64,000 bases of DNA. It comes from Dongia sedimenti (GTDB lineage: Bacteria; Pseudomonadota; Alphaproteobacteria; Dongiales; Dongiaceae). Positions 54,510-64,000 of this stretch are shown piece after piece. Each line of letters opens with the position of its first letter. Within the stretch, counting starts at the first letter, position 1. The notes below the pieces were generated by a model. The model was not told the DNA's origin. It worked only from the letters and a program-made list of their open reading frames with translations, and did no database searches. The DNA lies in NCBI GenBank assembly GCA_030715195.1, contig JAUYVI010000002.1, positions 124,001 to 188,000 of the forward strand. The letters are read 5' to 3'. Position numbers and translations under genes: made by a program.

Positions 54510-54543
54510 AAAAGAAAAGCCCTCCCCCGGCTTCGGGGGAGGG
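54510..54543 (-). terminator. Rho-independent terminator after ctaE
   Basis: Read on the minus strand, a perfect 9-bp stem CCCTCCCCC/GGGGGAGGG (54535-54543 with 54520-54528) has a six-base loop and is followed by CTTTTCTTTT. It lies 38 bases after the ctaE stop. It would end the ctaC-D-B-G-E transcript before DUF983, though partial read-through is possible. The stem sequence is the same as the core of repeat family 1. Confidence 0.8.
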
Positions 54544-54581
54544 TTGGATGGCGGTGCCGCGAACGCGCTGCACCAATCGGA

Positions 54582-55430
54582 TCATCCCGCGTACGGGCCG
54601 GGGCCGCTGCCCCAGATGTAGACGAAGCTGAACAGGAACAGCCAGACCACGTCCACGAAATGCCAGTACCAGGCGGCGGCTTCGAAGCCGAAGTGATGGT
54701 CCGGCTTGAAGTGGCCCTTGATCGCCCGCACCAGGCAGACGATCAGGAACACGGTGCCGACGATCACATGGAAGCCGTGGAAGCCGGTCGCCATGAAGAA
54801 GGTCGAGGTGTAGATGCCGTCCTTGAAGCCGAACGGCGCGTGCAGGTACTCGTAGGCCTGGAACGAGGTGAACAGCACGCCGAGCAGCACGGTGAGCGCC
54901 AAGCCCTGGATCAGGCCGGCGCGGTCGTTATGCTTCAGCGCATGGTGTGCCCAGGTCACGGTGCAGCCGGAGGTCAGCAGGATCAGCGTGTTCAGCAGCG
55001 GGATCGCATAGGGATCGAGCGGCGTGATCGCGGTCGGCGCGGTCGGCGGCCAGACGCCGCCGCTGGCTTCGCGCGGGAAGATCGAGAAATCGAAGAACGC
55101 CCAGAAGAAGGCGGCGAAGAACATCACCTCGGAGGCGATGAACAGCGCCATGCCGTACCTGAGGCCGATCTGCACGACCGGGCTGTGATGGCCCTGGTGC
55201 TCGCCCTCCTTCACCACGTCGCTCCACCAGAAGAACATGGTGGCGAAGATCAGGAGCAGGCCCGGCACGATGTTCCCGAGCCCGAACTTGTGCCCGAACA
55301 CCGCGATGTCGTGCATGTAGAGCACCATGCCGACCGTGAACAGGCCGCCCGCCAGCGCGCCGACCACGGGCCACGGGCTGGGATCGACCAGGTGATAAGG
55401 ATGGTTCGGCTTGTGGGCTGCGTCGCTCAT
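54582..55430 (-). CDS. ctaE: Cytochrome c oxidase subunit III
   Basis: 282-residue membrane subunit with seven helices. Conserved regions include [24 protein letters not shown], and [15 protein letters not shown] with the WHFVDVVWL ending. It stabilises the catalytic core and the proton channel. ATG at 55430 has GGGAGA upstream; a GTG three codons earlier lies too close to that site. It is the last gene of the core oxidase operon before the terminator. Confidence 0.97.
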   Translation of the reverse strand: MSDAAHKPNHPYHLVDPSPWPVVGALAGGLFTVGMVLYMHDIAVFGHKFGLGNIVPGLLLIFATMFFWWSDVVKEGEHQGHHSPVVQIGLRYGMALFIASEVMFFAAFFWAFFDFSIFPREASGGVWPPTAPTAITPLDPYAIPLLNTLILLTSGCTVTWAHHALKHNDRAGLIQGLALTVLLGVLFTSFQAYEYLHAPFGFKDGIYTSTFFMATGFHGFHVIVGTVFLIVCLVRAIKGHFKPDHHFGFEAAAWYWHFVDVVWLFLFSFVYIWGSGPGPYAG

Positions 55431-55489
55431 GGTCTCCACTCTCCCTTCGCGGCCGGTCCCCCTCGGACCCGGCCGGCAGATTCACGCAC

Positions 55490-56098
55490 TCAATTCACCG
55501 CCGGCTTGGAAGCCGGCTCGGCCGCACCGACCTTGGCCGGCGCGTCCTGCGCCGACGGCTGGTCGGCCGCCTTGAAGAAGGTATAGGACAAGGTCACGTC
55601 CGACATCCGGTTCAGCAGCTTGTCCTTGGCCAGCTCGGGATCGAGATAGAAGGTCACCGGCATCTCTATGGATTCACCCGGCTGCAAGGTCTGCTCGGTG
55701 AAGCAGAAGCACTGGATCTTCACGAAATACGGACCCCATGGCTCCGGCGACACGTTGAAGGTCGCGGTCCCGGTGATCGGCTTGTTGCTGAGGTTCTTCG
55801 CCTCGAAATAGGCGAGATAGGTCTCGCCGACCTTGGCCTCGATCTTGTTCTGCTTCGGATAGAACGCCCAGGGCATGCTCTGGTTGACGTCGCCGGAGAA
55901 GCTGACGGTCACGACGCGGTCGATCGCCTGGCCGCGCGCGCCGGCGACATCGGCGCGGATCGGCGTGCCGTCGAAGCCGGTGCGCTCGCAGAAGATGCGG
56001 TAGAGCGGCACCGCGGCGAAAGTCAGCCCGACCATGAAGGCGAAGACCCCGACCAGGATCATCACCACGTTCAAGTTGCGGCGATTCTGGCGAGTCAT
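55490..56098 (-). CDS. ctaG: Cytochrome c oxidase assembly protein CtaG (Cox11)
   Basis: 202-residue copper chaperone for the CuB site of subunit I. One N-terminal helix (about 10-30), then a periplasmic domain with the copper-binding CFCF in KIQCFCFTEQTLQPG. It is the Cox11 type typical of alphaproteobacteria and mitochondria. It follows the small coxF-like gene closely. Confidence 0.95.
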   Translation of the reverse strand: MTRQNRRNLNVVMILVGVFAFMVGLTFAAVPLYRIFCERTGFDGTPIRADVAGARGQAIDRVVTVSFSGDVNQSMPWAFYPKQNKIEAKVGETYLAYFEAKNLSNKPITGTATFNVSPEPWGPYFVKIQCFCFTEQTLQPGESIEMPVTFYLDPELAKDKLLNRMSDVTLSYTFFKAADQPSAQDAPAKVGAAEPASKPAVN

Positions 56099-56100
56099 GC

Positions 56101-56226
56101 TCAGCCGCCCTTCATCTTGACGATGGTGACGACATAGACCAGCACGACGAAGGCGACCAGCGCCGCCAGCAGCGCCCAGTTGCGCTGGCGCAGCCGCTTC
56201 TGCTTCTCGGTCAACTGCGCGTTCAT
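56101..56226 (-). CDS. Small single-helix membrane protein (CoxF-like)
   Basis: 41-residue protein with a charged N-terminus ([11 protein letters not shown]) and one membrane helix ([20 protein letters not shown]). Its ATG overlaps the ctaB stop by four bases (ATGA) and it ends two bases before ctaG, so the spacing argues for a real translated gene. Such small ORFs (sometimes called coxF) are common between ctaB and ctaG. The function is not known to me. Confidence 0.78.
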   Translation of the reverse strand: MNAQLTEKQKRLRQRNWALLAALVAFVVLVYVVTIVKMKGG

Positions 56227-57170
56227 GACAGCACCGAGAGGATGGCAGGCATCACGCCCGGCGCCCGATCGACGCAGAGCAGCGCGAAATGCAGGAAGAG
56301 ATAGAGCAGCGAGAAGCCGAACATGCGCTTGGCGTTGCGCAGGTCGTCGCTGCGGAGCACCCGGATCGCATGGCCGACGAAGCCGAGATTGAGCGCGATC
56401 GAGGCCGCGCCATAGATCCAGCCGGCGACGCCGAAATAGACCGGCACCAAGGTCAGCGGGCAAAGGATCAGGGTGTAGACCAGCATCTGCAGCTTGGTGG
56501 AGCGCTGGCCGGCCACCACCGGCATCATCGGCACGCCCGCCTTGGCGTAATCGCCTTCCTTATAGAGGGAGAGCGCCCAGAAATGCGGCGGGGTCCACAT
56601 GAAGATGATGAGGAAGAGCGAGATCGAGGCGAGGCTGACATCGCCGGTCACCGCGGCCCAGCCGATCATCGGCGGGAAGGCGCCGGAGGCGCCGCCGATC
56701 ACGATGTTCTGCGGCGTCGAGCGCTTCAGCCAGATCGTGTAGACGACGACATAGAAGAAGATGGTGAAGGCGAGCAGTGCCGCCGCGGTGGTGTTGACCG
56801 CGATGTCCATCAGCATGACGGAGAAGGCGGAGAGCACCAGGCCGAAAGCCAGCGCTTGCTCCGGGGTCACCGCGCCGCGCGGAATCGGGCGGTTGCGGGT
56901 GCGCGACATCACGGCGTCGATGTCGCGGTCGTACCACATGTTGATGGCGCCGGAGGCGCCGGCGGCGACCGCGATGCAAAGCACCGCCACCGCCGCAATC
57001 ACCGGATGGATATGGCCGGGGGCCACGAACAGGCCGGCGAAGCCGGTGAACACGACCAGCGACATCACCCGCGGCTTCAGGAGCGCGACGAAGTCGCCGA
57101 CGCGCGCGCCGGCCTCCGCCTCGATCCGGGCGGGGGTTTCGCCGACTATGCCAACCTGCTGTTCAGCCAT
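56223..57170 (-). CDS. ctaB: Protoheme IX farnesyltransferase (heme o synthase)
   Basis: 315-residue UbiA-type prenyltransferase with about nine helices. It adds a farnesyl group to heme b, making heme o for oxidase assembly. The catalytic aspartate motif is in [12 protein letters not shown], followed by [11 protein letters not shown] second conserved loop has [15 protein letters not shown]. It lies 57 bases after ctaD. Confidence 0.96.
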   Translation of the reverse strand: MAEQQVGIVGETPARIEAEAGARVGDFVALLKPRVMSLVVFTGFAGLFVAPGHIHPVIAAVAVLCIAVAAGASGAINMWYDRDIDAVMSRTRNRPIPRGAVTPEQALAFGLVLSAFSVMLMDIAVNTTAAALLAFTIFFYVVVYTIWLKRSTPQNIVIGGASGAFPPMIGWAAVTGDVSLASISLFLIIFMWTPPHFWALSLYKEGDYAKAGVPMMPVVAGQRSTKLQMLVYTLILCPLTLVPVYFGVAGWIYGAASIALNLGFVGHAIRVLRSDDLRNAKRMFGFSLLYLFLHFALLCVDRAPGVMPAILSVLS

Positions 57171-57227
57171 CTCAGTCAGATCATCCCAACGGACCGGCGG
57201 CGGGGCCTACCCCGCCGCCCTATCCGA

Positions 57228-58874
<1,647 letters not shown>

Positions 58875-58884
58875 CTAACGGCGC

Positions 58885-59790
58885 TTAATTCGCCGGCTGA
58901 ACTTGCGAGGCGGAAGCGAGCTGGCTCGAAGCCGTGCTCGATGCGGGTGCGTTGTTGGACGCGGCCGGCGCTTCAACCTTGTCGAACTTGCCCTGGGCTT
59001 CCTTCACCCAGGCGTCGAACTCCTCCTGGGAGACGGCGCGGACCTTGATCGGCATGTAGGCGTGCTGGATGCCGCAGAGCTCGGAGCACTGGCCGTAATA
59101 GATGCCGGGCTTCTCGATGTTGAACCAGCTCTCGTTGACGCGGCCGGGCACGGCGTCGTGCTTCACACCGAAGCTCGGGATGGTCCAGGAGTGGATCACG
59201 TCGTCCGAGGTGATCTGGATGCGGATGTTCTTGCCGACCGGCAGGACCACCTCTTCGTCGGTGTCCAGCAGGCGGACGACATTCTTTTCCTTGGCGACGG
59301 CGGCCTCCGCGGTGACCATGCGCGCGTCGAAGGTGAAGTTGCCGTTATCCGGATAGACGTAGGACCAATACCACTGATGGCCGACCGCCTTGATGGTCAT
59401 GTCCGGCTTCGGGATCTCGAGCTGATTATAGAGGAGGCGGAAGGACGGGATCGCGATAATCACCAGGATCAGCACCGGAATGCCGGTCCAGGCCACTTCG
59501 AGCAGGGAGTTGTGCGTGACCTTCGACGGCACCGGGTTCCGCTTGGCGTTGAAGCGGAACATCACATAGAGCAGCAGCACCATGACCAGGGCGACGATCA
59601 CAAAGATGATCGGCGTCAGGATGACGTTGTGGATGAAGTCCAGCTCGTCGGCCAAGGCGGTGACGGGCGGCTGCAATCCGATCTGCTCGGGCTTCGGCGC
59701 GCCGATCACTTCCTGGGCGAGCGCCGATCCGGCCCAACTGAACGCCCCCACCGTCGCGACGGCTTGTGCGAGAACACGCTTCAACGACAT
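58885..59790 (-). CDS. ctaC: Cytochrome c oxidase subunit II
   Basis: 301-residue subunit with a signal peptide (AVATVGAFSWAGSALA), two membrane helices (about 50-72 and 95-115) and a C-terminal cupredoxin domain. The binuclear CuA site is in CSELCGIQHAYM, plus a histidine before it. It accepts electrons from cytochrome c. The C-terminal tail rich in Ala and Ser is not conserved. It is the first gene of the oxidase operon, with a 370-base region upstream. Confidence 0.97.
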   Translation of the reverse strand: MSLKRVLAQAVATVGAFSWAGSALAQEVIGAPKPEQIGLQPPVTALADELDFIHNVILTPIIFVIVALVMVLLLYVMFRFNAKRNPVPSKVTHNSLLEVAWTGIPVLILVIIAIPSFRLLYNQLEIPKPDMTIKAVGHQWYWSYVYPDNGNFTFDARMVTAEAAVAKEKNVVRLLDTDEEVVLPVGKNIRIQITSDDVIHSWTIPSFGVKHDAVPGRVNESWFNIEKPGIYYGQCSELCGIQHAYMPIKVRAVSQEEFDAWVKEAQGKFDKVEAPAASNNAPASSTASSQLASASQVQPAN

Positions 59791-59859
59791 ATCGATCCAC
59801 CCCGTCCTGTCGGCTCCGGCAAGGCCCCCAAAGACCCGTCTCGCCGACGTGTGCGAAAG

Positions 59860-59889
59860 GCCGGAATCGGACCGAGCGGTCCTTCCGGC
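59860..59889. other. Hairpin in the ctaC upstream region
   Basis: Two nested stems: GCCGGAA/TTCCGGC (59860-59866 and 59883-59889) and GGACC/GGTCC (59869-59873 and 59878-59882) with a four-base loop and a two-base bulge. It lies 70-100 bases before the ctaC start. It could be a leader structure if transcription starts further upstream, or an operator. No T-run follows on either strand. Confidence 0.5.
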
Positions 59890-60031
59890 ACCAAAATTGG
59901 CTCACATTCCAAGGCTTTGACGGGCAGGCGCAGGCTTGCGTCCGACCCCCATCGAAAGCGAGCCGACCCTACATGGGCGATCCCGATAACTCAAGCATTT
60001 CGGGGCCTTGCACGCCTTAAGCAGGAGCGCT

Positions 60032-60071
60032 TTGCGACGGATCAAAGCGATTCTGCGACGATCCGTCGCAA
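60032..60071. repeat. Perfect 12-bp inverted repeat between ctaC and tldD
   Basis: TTGCGACGGATC (60032-60043) and GATCCGTCGCAA (60060-60071) are perfect inverted copies with a 16-base spacer, and the spacer holds a third partial copy, CTGCGACGATCC. It is located in the divergent region, so it is a candidate operator; as a hairpin it has no T-run. The rest of the roughly 370-base region shows nothing coding. Confidence 0.75.
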
Positions 60072-60099
60072 TAAAGGTAAAAGCCGCGGGTAAATGCGG

Positions 60100-60127
60100 T
60101 TGGTGGCGCCGTGGGATCACTTATATT
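60100..60127 (+). promoter_or_regulatory. Candidate promoter of tldD
   Basis: TTGGTG (60100-60105) and TATATT (60122-60127) are 16 bases apart. The -10 is near consensus, and it lies 32 bases before the tldD ATG, whose GGAGG is five bases upstream. Confidence 0.45.
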
Positions 60128-60159
60128 GCTGAGAGAACACTGCGTTTCCGGAGGATTGC

Positions 60160-61593
60160 ATGTCAAATCTGATCGAGGCCGACCGGCTGTTTTTCGAACG
60201 GGCCGGGCTGGACCGATCGCGGATCGAGCGCACGGTCGCCGATTCGCTGAAGGGCGCCGACGACGGCGAGCTCTATCTGGAATACGCCCAATCCGAGGCC
60301 CTCTCCTATGACGACGGCAGGCTGAAGAGCGCCAGCTTCGACACCACGCAAGGCTTCGGCCTGCGCGCGGTCAGCGGCGAGACCCATGGCTATGCCCATG
60401 CCAGCGAGCTTTCGGAAGCCGCGATCAAGCGCGCGGCAGAGACGGTGAAGGCGGTCCATGCCGGGCGCGGCGGCAAGCTCGACGTGGCGCCGAGCGGCAC
60501 CAACCGGCAGCTCTACAAGCCCGACAACCCGATCGCCCTGGTGCCCTTCGAGAACAAGGTGACGGTGCTGCAGGAGATCGACGCTTACGCCCGGGCCAAG
60601 GACCCGCGGGTAAAGCAGGTCATGGCTTCGATCTCCGGCTCCTGGCAGGCGATCGAGATCCTGCGCGGTGACGGCGCCCGCACCGCCGACATCCGGCCGC
60701 TGGTCCGGCTGAACGTCACCGTCATGGTCGAGGCCAACGGCAAGATGGAGACCGGCAGCCACGGCACCGGCGGCCGCATCGGCTACGAGTCCCTGCTCGA
60801 GCCGGAGCACTGGAAGGCGAGCGTCGATGAGGCGCTGCGCCAGGCGCTGGTCAACCTCGACTCGGTCCCCGCCCCCGCCGGCGAGATGCAGGTGGTGCTC
60901 GGGCCCGGCTGGCCGGGCATCCTGCTGCACGAGGCGATCGGGCACGGGCTGGAGGGCGATTTCAATCGCAAGAAGACCTCCGCCTTCGCCGGGCTGATGG
61001 GCCAGCGCGTGGCCGCCAAGGGCGTCACCGTGGTCGATGACGGCACGCTCGGCCAGCGCCGCGGTTCGCTCACCATCGACGACGAAGGCACGCCGACCCA
61101 GTGCACCACGATGATCGAGGACGGGATCCTGGTCGGATACATCCAGGACCGGCAGAACGCGCGGCTGATGGGCATGAAGCCGACCGGCAACGGGCGGCGC
61201 CAGAGCTTCGCCCACAGCCCGATGCCGCGCATGACCAACACGATCATGATGAACGGCCCGAGCGATCCGAAGGAAATCATCAGCTCGGTGAAGAAAGGCC
61301 TCTATGCCGTCAATTTCGGCGGCGGTCAGGTCGATATCGTCTCCGGCAAGTTCGTGTTCTCGGCGGCCGAGGCCTACCTGATCGAGGATGGCAAGATCGG
61401 TCCCGCCGTGAAGGGTGCGACGCTCATCGGCAACGGGCCCGACGTGCTGACCAAGGTTGAGATGATCGGCAACGACATGATGCTCGATCCCGGCATCGGC
61501 ACCTGCGGCAAGGACGGCCAGGGCGTTCCGGTCGGCGTCGGACAGCCGACGCTGCTGATCGGAGGCCTGACCGTGGGCGGCACCGGCGGCTGA
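60160..61593 (+). CDS. tldD: Metalloprotease TldD
   Basis: 477-residue subunit of the TldD/TldE zinc protease. The zinc motif is HExxxH (H257, E258, H262) in LLHEAIGHGLEGD. The family C-terminus with SGKFVFSAAEAYLIEDG is intact, and C449 in GTCGKDGQ is the expected third ligand. TldD/E process peptide precursors such as microcin B17 and CcdA in E. coli. No tldE or precursor peptide gene is adjacent in this window. Its 3' end (bases 61498-61562) is duplicated at 63782-63846. Confidence 0.96.
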   Translation: MSNLIEADRLFFERAGLDRSRIERTVADSLKGADDGELYLEYAQSEALSYDDGRLKSASFDTTQGFGLRAVSGETHGYAHASELSEAAIKRAAETVKAVHAGRGGKLDVAPSGTNRQLYKPDNPIALVPFENKVTVLQEIDAYARAKDPRVKQVMASISGSWQAIEILRGDGARTADIRPLVRLNVTVMVEANGKMETGSHGTGGRIGYESLLEPEHWKASVDEALRQALVNLDSVPAPAGEMQVVLGPGWPGILLHEAIGHGLEGDFNRKKTSAFAGLMGQRVAAKGVTVVDDGTLGQRRGSLTIDDEGTPTQCTTMIEDGILVGYIQDRQNARLMGMKPTGNGRRQSFAHSPMPRMTNTIMMNGPSDPKEIISSVKKGLYAVNFGGGQVDIVSGKFVFSAAEAYLIEDGKIGPAVKGATLIGNGPDVLTKVEMIGNDMMLDPGIGTCGKDGQGVPVGVGQPTLLIGGLTVGGTGG

Positions 61594-61746
61594 CCGCCAT
61601 CCAAAAATATAACGCGTGAGATCTTAGACCTGCGGCCTGAGACCCGAGACCTAGACTTCGTTTCAGAACACTGGGGCGGAGTCTAGGCAAGCTGGAACAC
61701 GCGTGCTAGTTCTCCCCGCCGCGATTTTCAATTGAAGAGAACACCA

Positions 61747-63771
61747 ATGCTCCGGGAAGGCCATTCCGCCGACGCCATGCGCGCGGAACCCGAACATTTG
61801 CGTCTTGGCCTGTTCGCCGTCGCACTGTCATTGATACTCACCCTTCTCATGTTGATCCTGCGGGTCGGCCTGCCGACGCCGCCGATGGCGCTGCTGGTCG
61901 GTCCGGCAATCCTCAGCGTCGCGGTGCTGCCGCCGCTGCTGCTCGCGCGCGCGCTCTGGGTCGGACCGCTGGCGGCGCTGGGACTGCTGATCGGTTGTGC
62001 CTTGGCCGCGATCGGAATTGTCGGAACGGCCATTCTCTGGATTGCGGCGTTGGGTTCGATTGGCGTCGCCGTCATGCGGACGCGACGCGACGGACCCGGC
62101 CGGCTCTGGCTCTGGACTCTGCTGCTCATCGTCACCGGCCTGCTGTCGGCGCAGCTGATCAACGGCAGCAAGTACCTCAGTTTCGTCGCCGACCAGTTGC
62201 TGCTCTACGGCCGCACCGACGGCGACATGATGTTCCACGGCGCGATCACCAACGCCTATCGCTACTTCCACTTTCCGAGCACCGGGATCGACGGCCTGAA
62301 GCTGCTCCGCTACCACACCGGAATCGATGCGCTGGCGGCAATGATTGCCGCCGGAAGCCGCATCGACGCGGTATTGGCACTGATCGTCGTCAGGGCGCAG
62401 ATCCTGTTTCCGCTGACGGTGTTCGCCGCCGCCTGGGCCGGCAGTGTGCTCGGCCGCGCCCTCTTGCCGACCTACGCCTTCCGCCCGCTCGGCCTCACCG
62501 TCGCCGCATTGCTTTTGGTGGTCCTGCAGCAGTGCGGCTCGTTCCCCGAACTGGGGGCGGATAACGACCCCTTGCTGCTCAGCGGCAACCTGCTCCTCCT
62601 GATCATGCCGACCGTGACGGTCGACCTTCTCAGTCGCCGCAGCGAAGCCTGGGCGTCGCTGGTGCTCGCCGTGATCGCGGTGGCGTTTCTCTGCCTGGCG
62701 AAGGTCTCGACCGGGACAATGTGGTGTGCGTTCGCGGGCTACCTGGTGCTTCGGTCGATCGGCCCGAAGCGGGCCGCCTTCTGGATCACCGGCGTTGCCA
62801 TGCTCCTGGTCTTCCTGCTGAGCACGCTCCTCACGACCGAGCCCGGCCAGTCCGGTGCGGTCTGGTTCGGGACACCGTTCTTCGTGGAGTACGGCTTCCG
62901 CAAGGGCAACTACGACCTGCCGCTTCAACTGCACGCCTATCTGCTGGTGGCCCTGCTGGCGATGCTGGGATTCCGCAAGACTTCCGCCGCGCCGCAGACA
63001 AGATACCTGTTCGAAGCGCTTCTGGTCACCGCGGCGCTTGCCAATCTGGTCGGCCTGGTGTTGCAGATCCCCGGCGCCGACGCGGTGTTCTTCTTTTCCG
63101 CCGTGAGCTGGCTGGTTCTGCCGCTGCTGGTCATGCTGGCCGCGGCGGTTCCGCAGATCGTCCGGCGGTTCGCGCCGCGCGGCCGACGCCTGGCCTGGGG
63201 CGCGGTCGCCGTGGTGCTCGTCGCCGCCACCGTCGATGGAGGTGTCAGGACCGTCAATCGGTTCTATCTGGCCGTCTCGGCCGCGGCGTTGCTGCATACC
63301 GGAGACCTCACTTACTACGCAAGCGACAGGCGCCGCGTCTGGCGCGCCGATGCCCGGCGCGCGCTGGCCGAACACGGTCTCCTCGGTCTCTACCGACTGC
63401 CGCCGCCGACGCCGCTCGCGCTCGGCCTGCAGGACGCACTCGCCGCGGCCAAGCGCGCCGACCCTGCGACCGCGGCTTACATCCCGCCGCAATCCGACTA
63501 CTGGAACCAGGTGCGCGATTGCGACGGACGCAGCCTGTGGCCGATGGCGGCGGCCGGCGTGCCACTGATCGACGGCTATGTCCCGGTGCAGGACGAATGC
63601 CCGCAGGAGTTCGCCCTTACCGGATACGGCACGCCGCCGCCGGTCCGCGTGCCGCTGTCGGATTCCGAGCTTAGCCGCCGCGCGGCCGCCGCGGGATTCC
63701 CGGTCGTGCTGGAGATCGAGAGCTTGAAGGACCGCACCAAGGACCGGCTCGCCGCGCCTTGGCAGCCCTGA
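61747..63771 (+). CDS. Large multi-span membrane protein of unknown function
   Basis: About 674 residues. From about residue 20 to 520 the sequence is a series of hydrophobic segments, roughly 11-13, with loops such as YGRTDGDMMFHGAITNAYRYFHFPS between the early helices. The final 150 residues are soluble and Pro-rich (RLPPPTPLALG). The long first extracytoplasmic loop recalls GT-C glycosyltransferases, but I see no clear catalytic motif, so no function is given. An ATG at 61747 is chosen; a TTG at 61732 is possible. It lies between tldD and a diverged fragment of the tldD 3' end. Confidence 0.72.
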   Translation: MLREGHSADAMRAEPEHLRLGLFAVALSLILTLLMLILRVGLPTPPMALLVGPAILSVAVLPPLLLARALWVGPLAALGLLIGCALAAIGIVGTAILWIAALGSIGVAVMRTRRDGPGRLWLWTLLLIVTGLLSAQLINGSKYLSFVADQLLLYGRTDGDMMFHGAITNAYRYFHFPSTGIDGLKLLRYHTGIDALAAMIAAGSRIDAVLALIVVRAQILFPLTVFAAAWAGSVLGRALLPTYAFRPLGLTVAALLLVVLQQCGSFPELGADNDPLLLSGNLLLLIMPTVTVDLLSRRSEAWASLVLAVIAVAFLCLAKVSTGTMWCAFAGYLVLRSIGPKRAAFWITGVAMLLVFLLSTLLTTEPGQSGAVWFGTPFFVEYGFRKGNYDLPLQLHAYLLVALLAMLGFRKTSAAPQTRYLFEALLVTAALANLVGLVLQIPGADAVFFFSAVSWLVLPLLVMLAAAVPQIVRRFAPRGRRLAWGAVAVVLVAATVDGGVRTVNRFYLAVSAAALLHTGDLTYYASDRRRVWRADARRALAEHGLLGLYRLPPPTPLALGLQDALAAAKRADPATAAYIPPQSDYWNQVRDCDGRSLWPMAAAGVPLIDGYVPVQDECPQEFALTGYGTPPPVRVPLSDSELSRRAAAAGFPVVLEIESLKDRTKDRLAAPWQP

Positions 63772-63781
63772 CGCACCGTTC

Positions 63782-63846
63782 GGGACCCGCGGCAACGACG
63801 GCCAAGGCGTGCCGGGCGGCGTCGGCCAGCCGACCCTGCTGAACGG
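63782..63846 (+). pseudogene. 65-bp diverged duplicate of the tldD 3' end
   Basis: Bases 63782-63846 align without gaps to 61498-61562 of tldD; I count 9 differences in 65. The translation reads GTRGNDGQGVPGGVGQPTLL against GTCGKDGQGVPVGVGQPTLL. The zinc-ligand cysteine C449 is replaced by Arg. Homology stops abruptly on both sides. No start or upstream tldD sequence accompanies it. It is therefore a remnant and not a gene. Confidence 0.88.
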
Positions 63847-63849
63847 CCA

Positions 63850-63877
63850 GGGCCGATTCTGCGGCCAGAATCGGCCC
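63850..63877. other. Perfect 12-bp hairpin after the tldD fragment
   Basis: GGGCCGATTCTG (63850-63861) and CAGAATCGGCCC (63866-63877) pair perfectly with a CGGC loop, four bases after the tldD fragment. No T-run follows. It may be a terminator of another kind, a repeat, or the end of a mobile element. The remaining bases to 64000 show nothing I can assign. Confidence 0.7.
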
Positions 63878-64000
63878 GGTCGCGGTCCGGGCCGAACCGC
63901 GCCCAGCGCTGTAAACATCGGATTCCGCTCAGGCTTTGACACAATATGCTGTGGATGGCATGGAAGGCACCGAGTAGACTGCGCCCGCTCGATCCGGCGC

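Noticed and set aside
61828-63942. 704-codon open frame on the minus strand across the membrane-protein gene
   Set aside because: The plus-strand frame has the hydrophobic helix pattern of a membrane protein; the minus frame is a Gln/Arg/His-rich shadow with no start signal.

Overview
The window is high-GC DNA (about two thirds G+C by eye) from an alphaproteobacterium, most likely of the Rhodospirillales type. The main reasons are an F0 ATP synthase operon split from F1 (atpI-B-E-F'-F with no F1 genes following), a ctaC-D-B-(small ORF)-G-E cytochrome c oxidase operon with a Cox11-type CtaG, the ispH-thrB-rnhA and thrC-M16 peptidase-acetyltransferase gene orders, a sigma-EcfG type promoter, and a hopanoid C-3 methylase. 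Genus cannot be fixed from sequence reading alone. There are no tRNA, rRNA, CRISPR, phage or transposase genes that I can see.

Layout. 1-5.9 kb: 3' part of smc, then the F0 operon with a good promoter and an intrinsic terminator. 5.9-11.5 kb: a stress-type HdeD membrane protein, a radical-SAM hopanoid methylase (hpnR-like) with a DUF1772-type membrane protein and a class V aminotransferase, a cysteine hydrolase and a MORN protein. 11.5-16.2 kb: glycine cleavage operon gcvT-H-PA-PB behind a tandem glycine riboswitch. 16.3-29.9 kb: housekeeping genes (dodecin, CDGSH protein, ispH, thrB, rnhA, AsmA-like, desaturase, amine oxidase, recQ, peroxiredoxin, DsbD-like reductase, YqgE). 29.9-34.9 kb: VOC and AraC genes divergent from a SIS-domain gene and two tandem paralogous amidases. 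34.9-36.7 kb: a low-GC islet holding one OLD-family nuclease gene. 36.9-38.7 kb: an orphan HWE/HisKA_2-type kinase and a glutathione transferase. 38.8-46 kb: a seven-gene catabolic operon (ureohydrolase, creatininase-like hydrolase, two SDRs, ABC transporter) divergent from a LysR regulator. 46-49.5 kb: acetyltransferase, M16 peptidase, thrC. 49.6-59.8 kb: a membrane histidine kinase, M32 carboxypeptidase, SURF1, DUF983 and the aa3-type oxidase operon. 60.1-64 kb: tldD, a large membrane protein of unknown function, and a 65-bp diverged copy of the tldD 3' end.

The most unusual features are the duplicated tldD tail that brackets the unknown membrane-protein gene, the ureohydrolase/creatininase operon (a plausible pathway for a cyclic guanidino compound), and the compositionally foreign OLD gene fitted against the stop codon of the second amidase. 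Two families of palindromic intergenic repeats also recur; one of them lies between the binding-protein and permease genes of the ABC operon, where it could set unequal expression. I do not see a complete new multi-gene system that I could assert with confidence.
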